A DNA stretch of 21,549 bases from VAZQ01 sp036498625 (GCA_036498625.1 DASYFD010000425.1:1-21549); one strand, 5' to 3'. Counted from the first letter of the stretch, positions 7,582 through 15,620 are shown. Program-made: numbers and translations. The notes: generated from the sequence alone by a model not told the origin.

Positions 7582-8667
7582 CTACTCCTTCACGTATTTG
7601 GTCACGCCCCGCACCGTGGCTTCGGCGGTGTACACGTTGCCGGCCGCATCGACCGCGATGCCTTCGCCCATGGCACCGTCGGGCGAATCGGTCTTGTGCG
7701 GCGGCACGAACATCGTCACCTTGCCGTCCTTCAGGCTCCCGATGCGAATGCCCTTGAGCCAGCCCGGGTGGCTCTTCGGCGTCGATTCGGAATCGGCCGC
7801 ATAGATCGTGTCGTTGCCGTCGATCGCCAAACCGCTCACGCGGCTGAACTCCTTGTATTCGCCGACGTACTTGCCTTCCTTGGTCAGGATCTGGACGCGG
7901 TGGTTGTGGCGATCGGCGACGACCAGCTGTCCCTTGGAGTCGAACCTGATCGCATGCGGGGTGCGGAACTCGCCCGGGCCGGTTCCGGTCTTGCCGATGA
8001 TCCGCAGGAACTTGCCGTTGCGATCGAATACCGAGATGCGCCCGACCAGGTTCGGATCCTCGACATTGGTATGACTCTCGGCCACGTAGATGTCGCCGTT
8101 GGCGGGATCGGTGAGGACATCGGTCGGCTCGGTCAGGGCGTCCGGCGGATTTCCCTTCACGCCCGGCTTGCCCAATGTCATCAGCACCTGCCCTTCGGGA
8201 CTGAACTTGATGACGACGCTTCCCTTCTTGTCCTCGCCCGGAAACTTCTTGAGCTCCTCGGGACCGACCGAGCCCGAGTCGGTCACCCACACGTTACCGT
8301 CCCGATCGATATGGACGCTGTGGGGCCAAACGAACATGCCGCCGCCAAAGCTCTTGAGCTCCTTGCCGGTTTCGTCGAAGTGATGAATCGGATTGGCCTT
8401 GGTGCCGAGACAACCCGGCACGGTCCCGGGCGAGCAACGGTCGGTCGCCCACACGGTCTTGCCATCCCGGTCGATGGCAACGCCATTGGAGCCGCCCCAC
8501 GGCCTTTTCTCGAGCGTGAGCTGTGCCCAGTCGCGGATGACGCGATACGGATCGGCGCCGCTGTTGACCGGCGCAATGTCCTGCGCCTGGACCGCGCTTG
8601 CCGCCATGGCCACCCCCATGACAACCGTTGCAGCAAGCCAACCTCTCGCCATAGCTGAATTCGACAT
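7582..8667 (-). CDS. secreted NHL-repeat six-bladed beta-propeller protein (peptidyl-alpha-hydroxyglycine alpha-amidating lyase-like)
   Basis: A 361-residue exported protein. ATG 8667 is preferred over two upstream ATGs because an AGGGAG site lies seven bases before it and it opens a clean Sec signal peptide (cleavage near VQAQD, residue 29). The mature part is a series of beta-propeller blades: NGVAIDRDGKTVWATD (61-76), PHSVHIDRDGNVWVTD (115-130), PTDVLTDPANGDIYVAES (181-198), the textbook NHL blade PHAIRFDSKGQLVVADRHNH (237-256), VSGLAIDGNDTIYAADSE (277-294) and GEGIAVDAAGNVYTAEA (334-350). Relatives are commonly labelled peptidyl-alpha-hydroxyglycine alpha-amidating lyases from fold similarity to the PAL enzyme; amidating activity in a bacterium like this is doubtful, and binding or hydrolysis of a small molecule is as likely. 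Neighbours on the same strand are the 66-aa gene and the Bug protein upstream. Confidence 0.85.
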   Translation of the reverse strand: MSNSAMARGWLAATVVMGVAMAASAVQAQDIAPVNSGADPYRVIRDWAQLTLEKRPWGGSNGVAIDRDGKTVWATDRCSPGTVPGCLGTKANPIHHFDETGKELKSFGGGMFVWPHSVHIDRDGNVWVTDSGSVGPEELKKFPGEDKKGSVVIKFSPEGQVLMTLGKPGVKGNPPDALTEPTDVLTDPANGDIYVAESHTNVEDPNLVGRISVFDRNGKFLRIIGKTGTGPGEFRTPHAIRFDSKGQLVVADRHNHRVQILTKEGKYVGEYKEFSRVSGLAIDGNDTIYAADSESTPKSHPGWLKGIRIGSLKDGKVTMFVPPHKTDSPDGAMGEGIAVDAAGNVYTAEATVRGVTKYVKE

Positions 8668-8804
8668 CGCAGCACTCCCTTGCATGATAAGCTTGTCTCG
8701 TTTTTCAGCCACGACCGTGCCGGTCGCGACGCCGCCTTGCCGATTGTGCACCTTTCAGGCATCCGGCCACAACCGCGTTCAGGCCCGGCACCTGGAAGTA
8801 ATCC

Positions 8805-9005
8805 TCAGTGCGGCAGATATTTGTCGAGCGCGACTCGCAGGATTTCCTGCGTTTCGGTTGCGAGGGCTTTGGAAAGAAAAATATCGATCAGCTCACCATC
8901 GCTTGTGGTCATCTGCAGCAAGATGCCGGCCGGCTCCGCCCCGTAGACGTGCGTCACCTTGAAGATGGTCTTCATTGAAATGCGATTGTCGGAATCGTTG
9001 CTCAT
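8805..9005 (-). CDS. small conserved-looking hypothetical protein, 66 aa
   Basis: The start at ATG 9005 is chosen because CAGGAG lies nine bases upstream; an ATG eight codons earlier (9029) has none. The product is acidic and soluble, with an alternating pattern (ISMKTIFKVTHVYG, then GILLQMTTSDGELIDIFL) like a small beta sheet and a terminal helix (ETQEILRVALDKYLP). No family is recognised. The coding case rests on the ribosome site, on balanced amino-acid use, and on its position between two same-strand genes: 137 bp before the propeller gene start and 53 bp after the Bug stop codon. It could be co-transcribed with the Bug gene. Confidence 0.6.
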   Translation of the reverse strand: MSNDSDNRISMKTIFKVTHVYGAEPAGILLQMTTSDGELIDIFLSKALATETQEILRVALDKYLPH

Positions 9006-9058
9006 GGATACCTGCTCCTGGGCGCTCATATTGGCGCAAGTCCGGTAACGGATCGCGC

Positions 9059-10036
9059 CTACAGCGGCTCGATGCCGGCCGCGCGAATGACGTCGGTCCA
9101 GCGCGTCACCTCCGCCTTGATGAAGGCGGTCGCCTCCTCCGGGGTTCCGCCCACCGGCTCATAGCCCTGCAGGCGGAACTGGGCGATCAGATCGGGCGAC
9201 TTGAGCACGCTATTGGCAGCGGCGTTGAGGCGCGCGATCGCGGGCCTGGGGGTGCCGGCCGGGGCCGCGACGCCATACCAGCCCACCACGTCAAAGCCCG
9301 GCAATCCGCTTTCGGCGACGGTCGGCAGATCGGGGGCAAGCGCCGAACGCTTGCCCGAGGTGACCGCCAGTGCCCGCAGGTTGCCGGCCTGCGCCAGTGG
9401 CAAAGTGTTGACGGCGGGGCCGAACATCATCTGCACCTGACCGCCGACCAGGTCGGAAGTGGCGGGGCCGGAGCCTTTGTAGGGGACGTGCACGATATCG
9501 ATTCCGGCCGAGTGCTTGAAGAACTCGCCGGCGAGATGCACGGTCGATCCGACGCCCGCCGACGCATAGCTGAGCTTGCCGGGATTGGCCTTGGCATAGG
9601 CGATGAGCTCGGCCACGGATTTGAACGGGACCGAGGGACTGACCACCAGCACGTAGATGCCGGAGACCGCGGTGACGATGCCCTCGAAGTCGTGCACGGG
9701 ATCGAACGGCAGCTTCTTGTAGAGACCCGGCATGGCGGCAAAGCCGCTGTGGGACACCATCATCGTGTAGCCGTCGGGCGCCGCGTGGGCGGCCGTCTCC
9801 ATGCCGATGATGCCGCCGGCACCGCCGCGGTTCTCGATCACCACCGGCTGGCCGAGATCGGCCGTCATGGCATTGCCCAAAAGCCTGCCCACCGCGTCCA
9901 CGGCGCCGCCCGGAACGAACGGCACGATCAGCCGGATGGGCCGCTCCGGATAAGCGGCGCGCGCGAGGCGCGGCGCCAGCGCGGCGGCGGTGGCGAGGAC
10001 GGCGGTGTGAATGAGCGCGCGGCGCGAGATGGGCAT
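9059..10036 (-). CDS. Bug/TctC-family tripartite tricarboxylate transporter substrate-binding protein
   Basis: The 325-residue product begins with a twin-arginine signal (SRRALIHTAV followed by a hydrophobic stretch, cleavage near RLARAA, residue 28). ATG 10036 has a strong AAAGGA site five bases upstream. The mature start YPERPIRLIVPFVPGGAVDA (29-48) with Asp47, and the segment VVIENRGGAGGIIG (65-78), are the two carboxylate-binding loops of the Bug family. The rest (PYKGSGPA, PAGTPRPAIARLNA) fits to the end. It captures a carboxylated organic molecule in the periplasm. No TctA or TctB membrane gene accompanies it, which is usual for Bug paralogues; these may share a transporter or act as sensors. 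It follows the GMC operon on the same strand, but 270 bp of palindromic repeat lies between. Confidence 0.93.
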   Translation of the reverse strand: MPISRRALIHTAVLATAAALAPRLARAAYPERPIRLIVPFVPGGAVDAVGRLLGNAMTADLGQPVVIENRGGAGGIIGMETAAHAAPDGYTMMVSHSGFAAMPGLYKKLPFDPVHDFEGIVTAVSGIYVLVVSPSVPFKSVAELIAYAKANPGKLSYASAGVGSTVHLAGEFFKHSAGIDIVHVPYKGSGPATSDLVGGQVQMMFGPAVNTLPLAQAGNLRALAVTSGKRSALAPDLPTVAESGLPGFDVVGWYGVAAPAGTPRPAIARLNAAANSVLKSPDLIAQFRLQGYEPVGGTPEEATAFIKAEVTRWTDVIRAAGIEPL

Positions 10037-10103
10037 GGGTATCCTTTCCGAACGTACCGCTGGTGACACTTGCACTTGCAACGCTTGCCGCGCGCCGCGG
10101 CTT

Positions 10104-10242
10104 CCCTCGCCCCGCTTGCGGGGAGAGGGCGACACCCGCCGAGCGCAAACCAGAATTCGGCCCGGTGAGGGGGCGTTTCCACAAGCTCAGACTCGCGGAA
10201 CGCCCCCTCATCCCGACCTTCTCCCCGCACGCGGGGAGAAGG
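10104..10242. repeat. paired palindromic repeat (BIME-like) of three hairpins
   Basis: Three stems lie in series. The left one (10104-10129) pairs CCCTCGCCCCGC with GCGGGGAGAGGG (11 of 12). The middle one pairs 10166-10180 with 10197-10210 (gagggggcgtttcc / ggaacgccccctc). The right one (10217-10242) pairs CCTTCTCCCCGC with GCGGGGAGAAGG perfectly. The outer hairpins are versions of the same sequence, so the whole can also fold as one large inverted repeat. The CCCTCTCCCCGC-type hairpin is common between genes in Rhizobiales. Here it separates the GMC operon end from the Bug start and could end the operon transcript. Confidence 0.8.
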
Positions 10243-10306
10243 AGACCGCCCTGCGCCTGGGACACATCCGGAGCAAACATCAAAATTAGAACACTGGTCT
10301 ATCACT

Positions 10307-11887
10307 TCAGCTCGCGATGCTGCTCCAGTCGGCGGCGAGCTGCTCGGCGCCGCGCAGCGAGAGGGCGTTGAGGGTGAAGGTCGGGTTGGACGAGCTTTCG
10401 GTCGGGAATATGCCGCAGCCCGCAACGTACAAGTTGGCGAGCTCGTGGGTCTGGCCGTAGCTGTTGACCACGGAATCCTTCACGCCCGTTCCCATGATGG
10501 TGCCGCCCAACAGATGCTGGGGTGCGATCCCGCCGCGCGCCGGCATGATCTCCTTGGCGCCCGCCCCCTTGGCGATCTCCACGCCCTCGTCGAGGGCGGC
10601 GTTCCATAAGCCCACCGCGTCCGGCGTGAAGGTGTGCACGATGCGGATGAGCGGGAAGCCGAACTCGTCCTTTTCCGACGCGAGCTCGAAGCGGTTCTCG
10701 ATTGAGGGCATCTCCTCGCAGATGGCGGTAATGCGGGCGAGCCCGCGCGCCTTGCCCTTGAGGAAGGCGTCGAGCTCCGCCCCGAACAGATCGCTGCGCA
10801 CATTGGCGATGCCGCGGGCGTCGTTGGGCTTCTGCGCCGCGCCGGTGTTCCAGAAGGTCGAGCCGAACGCGCCCTTGCGGGTGGTCTTGGGATGGCGGTC
10901 GTAGGACACGAACTGATAGCCGTTCGAGCCCATGTGGTTCTGGATATCCTCGTCGAAGATGGCGGCCACCGATCCGCCCGCATGGGCCATGAGGTATTTG
11001 CCCAAGAGCCCGCTGCCGTTGGCGAGACCGGCCGGATGCTTGTCGGTCGCCGAGTTGAACAGGAGGCGCGGGTTCTGCGACGCATAGGCGGCGAGCACCA
11101 CCACACCCGCCTCCTGCACCTGGCGCTCCTTGTTGGCGTCGTAATATTCGACCCCGGTCACCCGCGTGCCCGCCGGATTGGTGAGAACGCGCGTCACCGT
11201 GCTCATGGGGCGTACCTGCGCGCCCTTTTGGCGCGCTTCGCCGAGGAACGTGGCCTGCGGATTGGCGAGCGCGCCGGTCGGGCAGCCGGCGCCGCACCAG
11301 CCGTCATGGATGCAGGCCGCGCGTCCCTTGTATTCGGTGCTGTTCACGCCGACCGCGCCGGGCGCGACCGTGATGCCGACCGATTTGAAGCCCGGCACCC
11401 AGATTTCGCCATGCCGAAAGGTCTTGAGCGGCGGCATCGGGTAAGGCTCGCCCGGCGGACGCCAGCGCTCCTCCGCCTTGGCATCGCCCGAGATGCCGAT
11501 CTCGCGCGCGATGCGGTCGTAATAGGGCGCGATATCGGCGTAGGAGATCGGCCAGTCGAGGGCGCGACCGTGCTCGCTCTTCACCTTGAAATCGGCCGGC
11601 AAGAGCCTGGGAAAATTGGCGGAATAGTGCAGCGCCGCGCCCCCTACTCCCCAACCGTGATCGGAGGTGCGGCCAACCGGGTTGCGGCCTTCGTAGAGGA
11701 TCGGGGCGCCGCCGCCCTTGAGCCGCCGGCCCCAGATGTCGGAGCTGATGAGATCGGTGAGCTGCCAATCGGGCCCCTGCTCCAGCAGCACGACTTTCTT
11801 GCCCGCACGCGTGAGCACCGCGGCGAACACGGCCCCGGCCGCCCCGGCCCCGACGATGACGGCATCCACCTTTTCGAGCGCCGCCAT
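10307..11887 (-). CDS. GMC-type FAD-dependent dehydrogenase, catalytic subunit (gluconate/glucose dehydrogenase-like) with 3Fe-4S-type Cys motif
   Basis: A 526-residue flavoprotein. Residues 8-37 are the FAD Rossmann motif (VIVGAGAAGAV, then VVLLEQG). The C-terminal GMC domain ends with PQHLLGGTIMGTG (His458, the likely catalytic base) and SSNPTFTLNAL (Asn501/Asn508 region). Cysteines 192, 198 and 202 form C-x5-C-x3-C, the same spacing as the 3Fe-4S ligands in the catalytic subunit of bacterial membrane-bound FAD glucose dehydrogenase. Family members oxidise sugars or alcohols and pass electrons to a cytochrome c subunit or directly to quinone. It has no signal peptide and would travel through the Tat pore with the small subunit encoded one base upstream. 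ATG 11887 follows the stop codon TGA of that gene by one base, with AGGAG eight bases before, so translation is probably coupled. No cytochrome gene is in the window; the substrate is unknown. Confidence 0.93.
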   Translation of the reverse strand: MAALEKVDAVIVGAGAAGAVFAAVLTRAGKKVVLLEQGPDWQLTDLISSDIWGRRLKGGGAPILYEGRNPVGRTSDHGWGVGGAALHYSANFPRLLPADFKVKSEHGRALDWPISYADIAPYYDRIAREIGISGDAKAEERWRPPGEPYPMPPLKTFRHGEIWVPGFKSVGITVAPGAVGVNSTEYKGRAACIHDGWCGAGCPTGALANPQATFLGEARQKGAQVRPMSTVTRVLTNPAGTRVTGVEYYDANKERQVQEAGVVVLAAYASQNPRLLFNSATDKHPAGLANGSGLLGKYLMAHAGGSVAAIFDEDIQNHMGSNGYQFVSYDRHPKTTRKGAFGSTFWNTGAAQKPNDARGIANVRSDLFGAELDAFLKGKARGLARITAICEEMPSIENRFELASEKDEFGFPLIRIVHTFTPDAVGLWNAALDEGVEIAKGAGAKEIMPARGGIAPQHLLGGTIMGTGVKDSVVNSYGQTHELANLYVAGCGIFPTESSSNPTFTLNALSLRGAEQLAADWSSIAS

Positions 11888-11888
11888 G

Positions 11889-12449
11889 TCACCAGCTCCT
11901 CTGCGGCAGGATGTGGGGCATGTAGGGGATCCCCAGCCGTGCGAAGCCCTCGACGGTGCCGTAGACCACATCGACCGCGTCGTTGCGTAGCGTGCCGTAA
12001 ACGAAAGACTGCGCCGGGCCCTGCCAGCTCTCGAGCTTGCTTTGGCGCAGCCGATCGACGAAATCGTGCTGCTCGCTCGGCTCGAGCTCGGCAAAGATGC
12101 GCCGGGAAAGCGCGTGGCTGGCTCGGTCGATACCGCCCAGGGCCGCGCGGTAGAAGTTCACATAGGGCGGGCGCGTCTCGGTCACCCGCAGGCTCAACAG
12201 CGCATGCTCGGGCGGGACAGTGAGCTGCTGGTCGACAAAATGGGCGATGCCGTCCTGGCGCGCCCCAATGGCGAGCGTCTCGCCCACGGCTTCCAGCGTC
12301 CGCACCTCGGCCGGCTCGAGCACGCGAAACGGCAGGCCCTGGGCACGCGCCTGCCTGGCGGTGAGCAGAACCTCGGCGCCCGCCACCGTGAACACGAGGG
12401 CGCCGAGCCCCGCGCCTTTGACGAAGTTCCGTCGAGCGATCTCTGCCAT
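11889..12449 (-). CDS. gluconate 2-dehydrogenase subunit 3 family protein, Tat-exported
   Basis: A 186-residue protein that starts with a twin-arginine signal (ARRNFVKGAGLGALVFTVAG; cleavage near ARAQG, residue 37). It continues with the family's opening RVLEPAEVRTLEAVGETL (42-59) and GIAHFVDQQL (67-76). In gluconate, fructose and glucose dehydrogenases this small subunit carries the Tat signal for the whole complex and lets the cofactor-loaded flavoprotein be exported as a passenger. The start codon is certain: AGGGAGG lies five bases upstream of ATG 12449. It lies 24 bp after the stop codon of the secreted protein at 12474-13340 and one base before the GMC gene, so the three form one operon. 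It is slightly longer than the glucose dehydrogenase small subunit but otherwise regular. Confidence 0.92.
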   Translation of the reverse strand: MAEIARRNFVKGAGLGALVFTVAGAEVLLTARQARAQGLPFRVLEPAEVRTLEAVGETLAIGARQDGIAHFVDQQLTVPPEHALLSLRVTETRPPYVNFYRAALGGIDRASHALSRRIFAELEPSEQHDFVDRLRQSKLESWQGPAQSFVYGTLRNDAVDVVYGTVEGFARLGIPYMPHILPQRSW

Positions 12450-12473
12450 GGCGCCCTCCCTGATGTCTTTCCG

Positions 12474-13340
12474 TTATTTGTTTGCTTGATTGAAATAGCG
12501 CAGGTCGGGCGGCGGCTGGCCCTTCTTGAGCGGCATCAAAAAGCCGTCGGCGCTGAGGTAATAGCCGTCCTTGCCGATCTGCACATGCTGGTTGCCGACC
12601 GTGCAGATGTTGTCGATCCAGATCGCGGTTTTCTCCAGCCGATAGGTTTTGTGGACCGTCCAGGGCCGGGTCAGGACGTGGTCGAAGGTGGTCAACTGGT
12701 TGTGCAGAATTCCCGGATTGGCCGGGTCGCGCCAGATGCGTTCCTTGAGCACGGTTGCATTGTCGGGATGCAACGGAATGCCGGCATTGTCGAAGGTGCG
12801 CGGACCCGCGAAGTTCCGGGTCTCGACCTCGAGCACGGTATAGCGGCCGTCGGGGCCCGGCTCACTCCAGTTGCCGATCGCATAGCCCGCAAACGAGGGC
12901 TCCTCGTTCTCCGGCCAGGGGCGGCCGTCGGTGTAGATGCGGCGCGGCATGGCGTTGTCGAACAACACATAGGTGATCCTGGGCGTGACGATGAATTCGA
13001 GCCCCTGGTTGCCCGACATGTCGCGCGGCAGCCCGGACGGAAGACACGACGACGTCATGTTGGTGCCGGAGCCGCCTTCCTTCTGGTCGGCGAGGCCGGC
13101 CTCGAAGATCGCCTGAAACTCCGGCGTGAGCGGCGCCTGCTGGGCGAGGCCCGGGGCCTTGCTCGGATCGTAGCGGCTGGGGCCGGTCTCGGGCCTTCGC
13201 CACTGGCCGGACCAGTCGGGGTATTTGGCGGGATCGTATCGGGCGGCGTCCGGCGCGCGGCTCTGCGCCACCGCCGGCGCAACCGGCATGCAAAGCGCCG
13301 CCGCCAATCCCATGGCTCCAAGCAATTTTCGGTCGAGCAC
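12474..13340 (-). CDS. secreted protein, distant member of the DUF6152-associated family (P1), GTG start
   Basis: The start is read as GTG at 13340, five bases after GGGAGGA, because it gives a perfect Sec signal peptide (LDRKLLGAMGLAAALCMP, cleavage near AVAQS, residue 26). ATG codons upstream lack both features. The mature protein is 262 residues. It opens with YPDWSGQWRR (40-49), then QQAPLTPEFQAIFEA (67-81), a cysteine-containing CLPSGLPR (99-106), RRIYTDGRPWP (133-143), SFAGYAIGNW (149-158), LEVETRNFAGPR (170-181) and HPDNATVLKERI (191-202). This order of small motifs (C-x-x-G-x-P, R-x-I-Y-x-D, S-x-x-G-x-x-I-G, L-x-V-E-T, P-x-x-x-x-V-x-E-R) parallels the three secreted paralogues at 16.4-19.3 kb, so I place it in the same broad family; that is inference from pattern. 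It leads the operon with the Tat small subunit and GMC dehydrogenase, which suggests a periplasmic partner role. Function is unknown. Confidence 0.82.
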   Translation of the reverse strand: MLDRKLLGAMGLAAALCMPVAPAVAQSRAPDAARYDPAKYPDWSGQWRRPETGPSRYDPSKAPGLAQQAPLTPEFQAIFEAGLADQKEGGSGTNMTSSCLPSGLPRDMSGNQGLEFIVTPRITYVLFDNAMPRRIYTDGRPWPENEEPSFAGYAIGNWSEPGPDGRYTVLEVETRNFAGPRTFDNAGIPLHPDNATVLKERIWRDPANPGILHNQLTTFDHVLTRPWTVHKTYRLEKTAIWIDNICTVGNQHVQIGKDGYYLSADGFLMPLKKGQPPPDLRYFNQANK

Positions 13341-13580
13341 GATTGTCCTCCCGGTGCTGCCATCGCGCATGATCCGCTCGCGGCAGATCGGCGATCGCTC
13401 GGCTTCACGCCTTTTTCTTGCGCGCATTATGCCACGGCGCGCCGGCGCGCACAGCCGCCTTTGCGGCCTCGAACCGGCTTGCCGATGCGGGCGGAAAGGC
13501 GCATCCTGCGGTTCTGGAGCACGATGCCCTAGGCAGCGATCAAGAATGCCGATGCATCCCCGGGAGGAAAGGGCGACTTC

Positions 13581-14063
13581 ATGAAAACCTTCGCAATCTC
13601 CGCCTTGGTCTTGTCGAGCATTCTAGGCTTCGCCGATGGCGCGCGAGCACAGCAGGCCAAGAAGCTGTTCTTCGAAGGCGACATCGTGCGCCACGCCTTG
13701 CCGGATCAGGCGGGGCCGTTCTGCGTGCTGGCGAACCAGTTCAAGCGCAAGGAAGCGGTGGCCTGGCGCATTCGCGTGCTGGAGCCGAGCGGCAATATCG
13801 CCGACAATACCGTGCTCAAGAGCGTGGTGGTGATTTTGGGTAACGGCCAGAAGCTGCCGGCCCGTTACGGCGGGCACGGGATGCCGCCGACCGATCATTT
13901 CTGGTCGCTGCATTGGGAAATTCCGGCGGACTTCCCGACCGGCTCGCTCGGCTACAAGGTGGTGGCCACCATGATGGACGACTCGACCGTGACCTGGGAG
14001 CCGTTCAACCGTGCCACCACGCAGCTCACCGTGATCGCGGGCGACCCGGTGCCCAAGCAGTGA
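13581..14063 (+). CDS. secreted hypothetical protein, 160 aa
   Basis: The product has a Sec signal peptide (MKTFAISALVLSSILGFADG, cleavage near ARAQQ, residue 24) and a 136-residue mature domain rich in beta strands, with landmarks PDQAGPFCVLANQFKRKE (41-58), VAWRIRVLEPSG (60-71), LKSVVVILGNGQ (79-90), DHFWSLHWEIP (105-115) and GSLGYKVVAT (121-130). The pattern suggests an Ig-like fold; this is inference. It contains one cysteine (Cys48), so no internal disulfide. ATG 13581 is preceded by GGGAGGAAAGGG. The next gene starts 25 bp after its stop codon, so the two form an operon and probably act together. It is divergent from the P1-GMC operon across 240 bp, so both transcripts may share control. 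No named family was recognised, though similar proteins are familiar from Bradyrhizobium-like genomes. Confidence 0.85.
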   Translation: MKTFAISALVLSSILGFADGARAQQAKKLFFEGDIVRHALPDQAGPFCVLANQFKRKEAVAWRIRVLEPSGNIADNTVLKSVVVILGNGQKLPARYGGHGMPPTDHFWSLHWEIPADFPTGSLGYKVVATMMDDSTVTWEPFNRATTQLTVIAGDPVPKQ

Positions 14064-14088
14064 AGCGATAGCTGGCAAGAGGTCATCG

Positions 14089-15600
14089 ATGACGATACCA
14101 AGCGGCCGCTTGGCCGGTCATATTCGCGCGCTCGCGGTGCTCTCGCTGCTGGCCTTTTCGTGTGTGTGCGTGCGGCCGGCAGCGGCCGCACCGCTGGCAT
14201 CCGAGCTCGGCCCGCAAGTGGTGCTGGCCGAGCCGCAGGACGGTTTTGTCGGCGGCCTCGCCGTGGTGCCGGAAAACGGTCCCGCCGGCACGCCCCTTAC
14301 CGTGACGGCCGAGAAGCTGCCGCCCAACCAGGAATTTCAGCTGGTGTGGCGCACCGTCAAGGGCAGCTGGAAGGTCGCGGATGCCGAATATCACGGCCGC
14401 GACTACCAGCCGGTCGCCTATGAGATCGCCAAGGTGAAATCCGATGCGTCCGGGCGGCTGATCGCAAAGTTCGTCACGCCCGAGGATTTTGGATTCGTGC
14501 ACGACATCGTGCTGCAGCAGCCGGACCGCATGTTCACGCAGGCCGGCTTTTCCATCGACATGACGGTGAGGATCACGCCGGAGAGCGGGCCGGTCGGCAC
14601 CCCGATCACGGTCGAGGTCAAGGGCATCGGCTGGCGCTCGCTCTTCAACTCGTGGGATCTGCTCTACGACAATCATTTCACCGGCTGGATGTCGGCGGTG
14701 ACCACCGGCGGCTCCGCGACCTTCACCATTCCGGCGACCGGACGGCCGGGCTTGCACGTGCTCGAGGTGCTGCACGGCGAGCTCACCTTCCCGTACCGCA
14801 ACATGCAGCAGAATCCCGAGCCCGACCGGCCGCGCTGGGCGATCCCGTTCCGGATCACTGCCGGCGAGCCGGTGCTCCCGCCGCCGCCCGAGCGGCAGGC
14901 GCAGACGGTGGTGCGCAATCTGCCGCCGCCGGGTGCGCTCGCCGCCACGCCGGCGTTCTCCGGCATCGGGGAGCCGGTGGTGGTGCGCGGCCAGGGCTTC
15001 ACACCCGGCAAGACCTATGCGCTCAACTGGACGCATGTGGTCGGCAACCGGATGACCGGCGCCGGCTGGGAGGAAGGCTCGCGGGTGATCGCGCAGGCCA
15101 AGGCGGACGCCGACGGCCGCGCCGAATTCAGCTTCAAGGTGCCGGACGATCTCGGCGGCGCCCACGGCCTGTGGGTCGACATGAGCGACGGCTTGGGCGG
15201 CGGCGCCAGGCAGATCGGCGCCTATTGGATCAAGGCGACCGCGCTACCGGTCGATGTCGGCCGCGGCCCGGCCAACACCACGTTCCGCCTGCACCTCAAG
15301 GGCGTGGGGTGGAGCGAGACCGCCAACATCTATCATCTGGTCTACGACAACGACTACATCGGCTACGCCTGCGCCTTCAACAGCCAGGGCGACGTGGAGC
15401 TGATCATGAAGGCCACCGGCGAGCCCGGCTGGCACTTCATCGATCTCTATCCGGGTATCTACAAAGGCACCGAGACGCGGCCCAACAATTTCCGCATCCC
15501 GCAGCTGACCTACGCGGCCGACCATCCGGGCGAGGACCTGCCGGCGTTTCACTTCGCGTTCGAAGTGACGGGCGAGGTCTCGGCGGGGCTGGAGCGCTGA
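14089..15600 (+). CDS. large secreted beta-rich protein with internal A-B-A'-B' duplication
   Basis: A 503-residue exported protein: signal peptide about 1-34 (hydrophobic ALAVLSLLAFSCVC, cleavage near AAAAP). The mature part is two copies of a two-domain unit. Domain A (about 60-156) opens ENGPAGTPLTVTAEKLPP and A' (about 288-382) opens AFSGIGEPVVVRGQGFTP; both continue into a D-A-S/D-G-R-x-x-x-x-F strand and a V-x-D-x-x-x-x-x turn. Domain B (159-257) has GPVGTPITVEVKGIGW, LLYDNHFTGW and PATGRPGLHVLEVL; B' (386-493) has LHLKGVGW, LVYDNDYIGY and KATGEPGWHFIDLY. Each domain resembles an IPT/Ig-like sandwich. A proline-rich linker (PPPPERQ, 264-270) separates the halves. It is downstream of, and probably co-translated with, the 160-aa secreted gene. 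A role in binding a ligand or a surface is likely; no enzyme motif was seen. Confidence 0.88.
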   Translation: MTIPSGRLAGHIRALAVLSLLAFSCVCVRPAAAAPLASELGPQVVLAEPQDGFVGGLAVVPENGPAGTPLTVTAEKLPPNQEFQLVWRTVKGSWKVADAEYHGRDYQPVAYEIAKVKSDASGRLIAKFVTPEDFGFVHDIVLQQPDRMFTQAGFSIDMTVRITPESGPVGTPITVEVKGIGWRSLFNSWDLLYDNHFTGWMSAVTTGGSATFTIPATGRPGLHVLEVLHGELTFPYRNMQQNPEPDRPRWAIPFRITAGEPVLPPPPERQAQTVVRNLPPPGALAATPAFSGIGEPVVVRGQGFTPGKTYALNWTHVVGNRMTGAGWEEGSRVIAQAKADADGRAEFSFKVPDDLGGAHGLWVDMSDGLGGGARQIGAYWIKATALPVDVGRGPANTTFRLHLKGVGWSETANIYHLVYDNDYIGYACAFNSQGDVELIMKATGEPGWHFIDLYPGIYKGTETRPNNFRIPQLTYAADHPGEDLPAFHFAFEVTGEVSAGLER

Positions 15601-15620
15601 GGTTGCTTGCTGAGTGTCAT

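Noticed and set aside
13437..13450. Perfect 14-bp palindrome GCGCGCCGGCGCGC between divergent operons as an operator
   Set aside because: In DNA of this GC content such G/C-only palindromes arise easily by chance, and nothing else supports a binding site.
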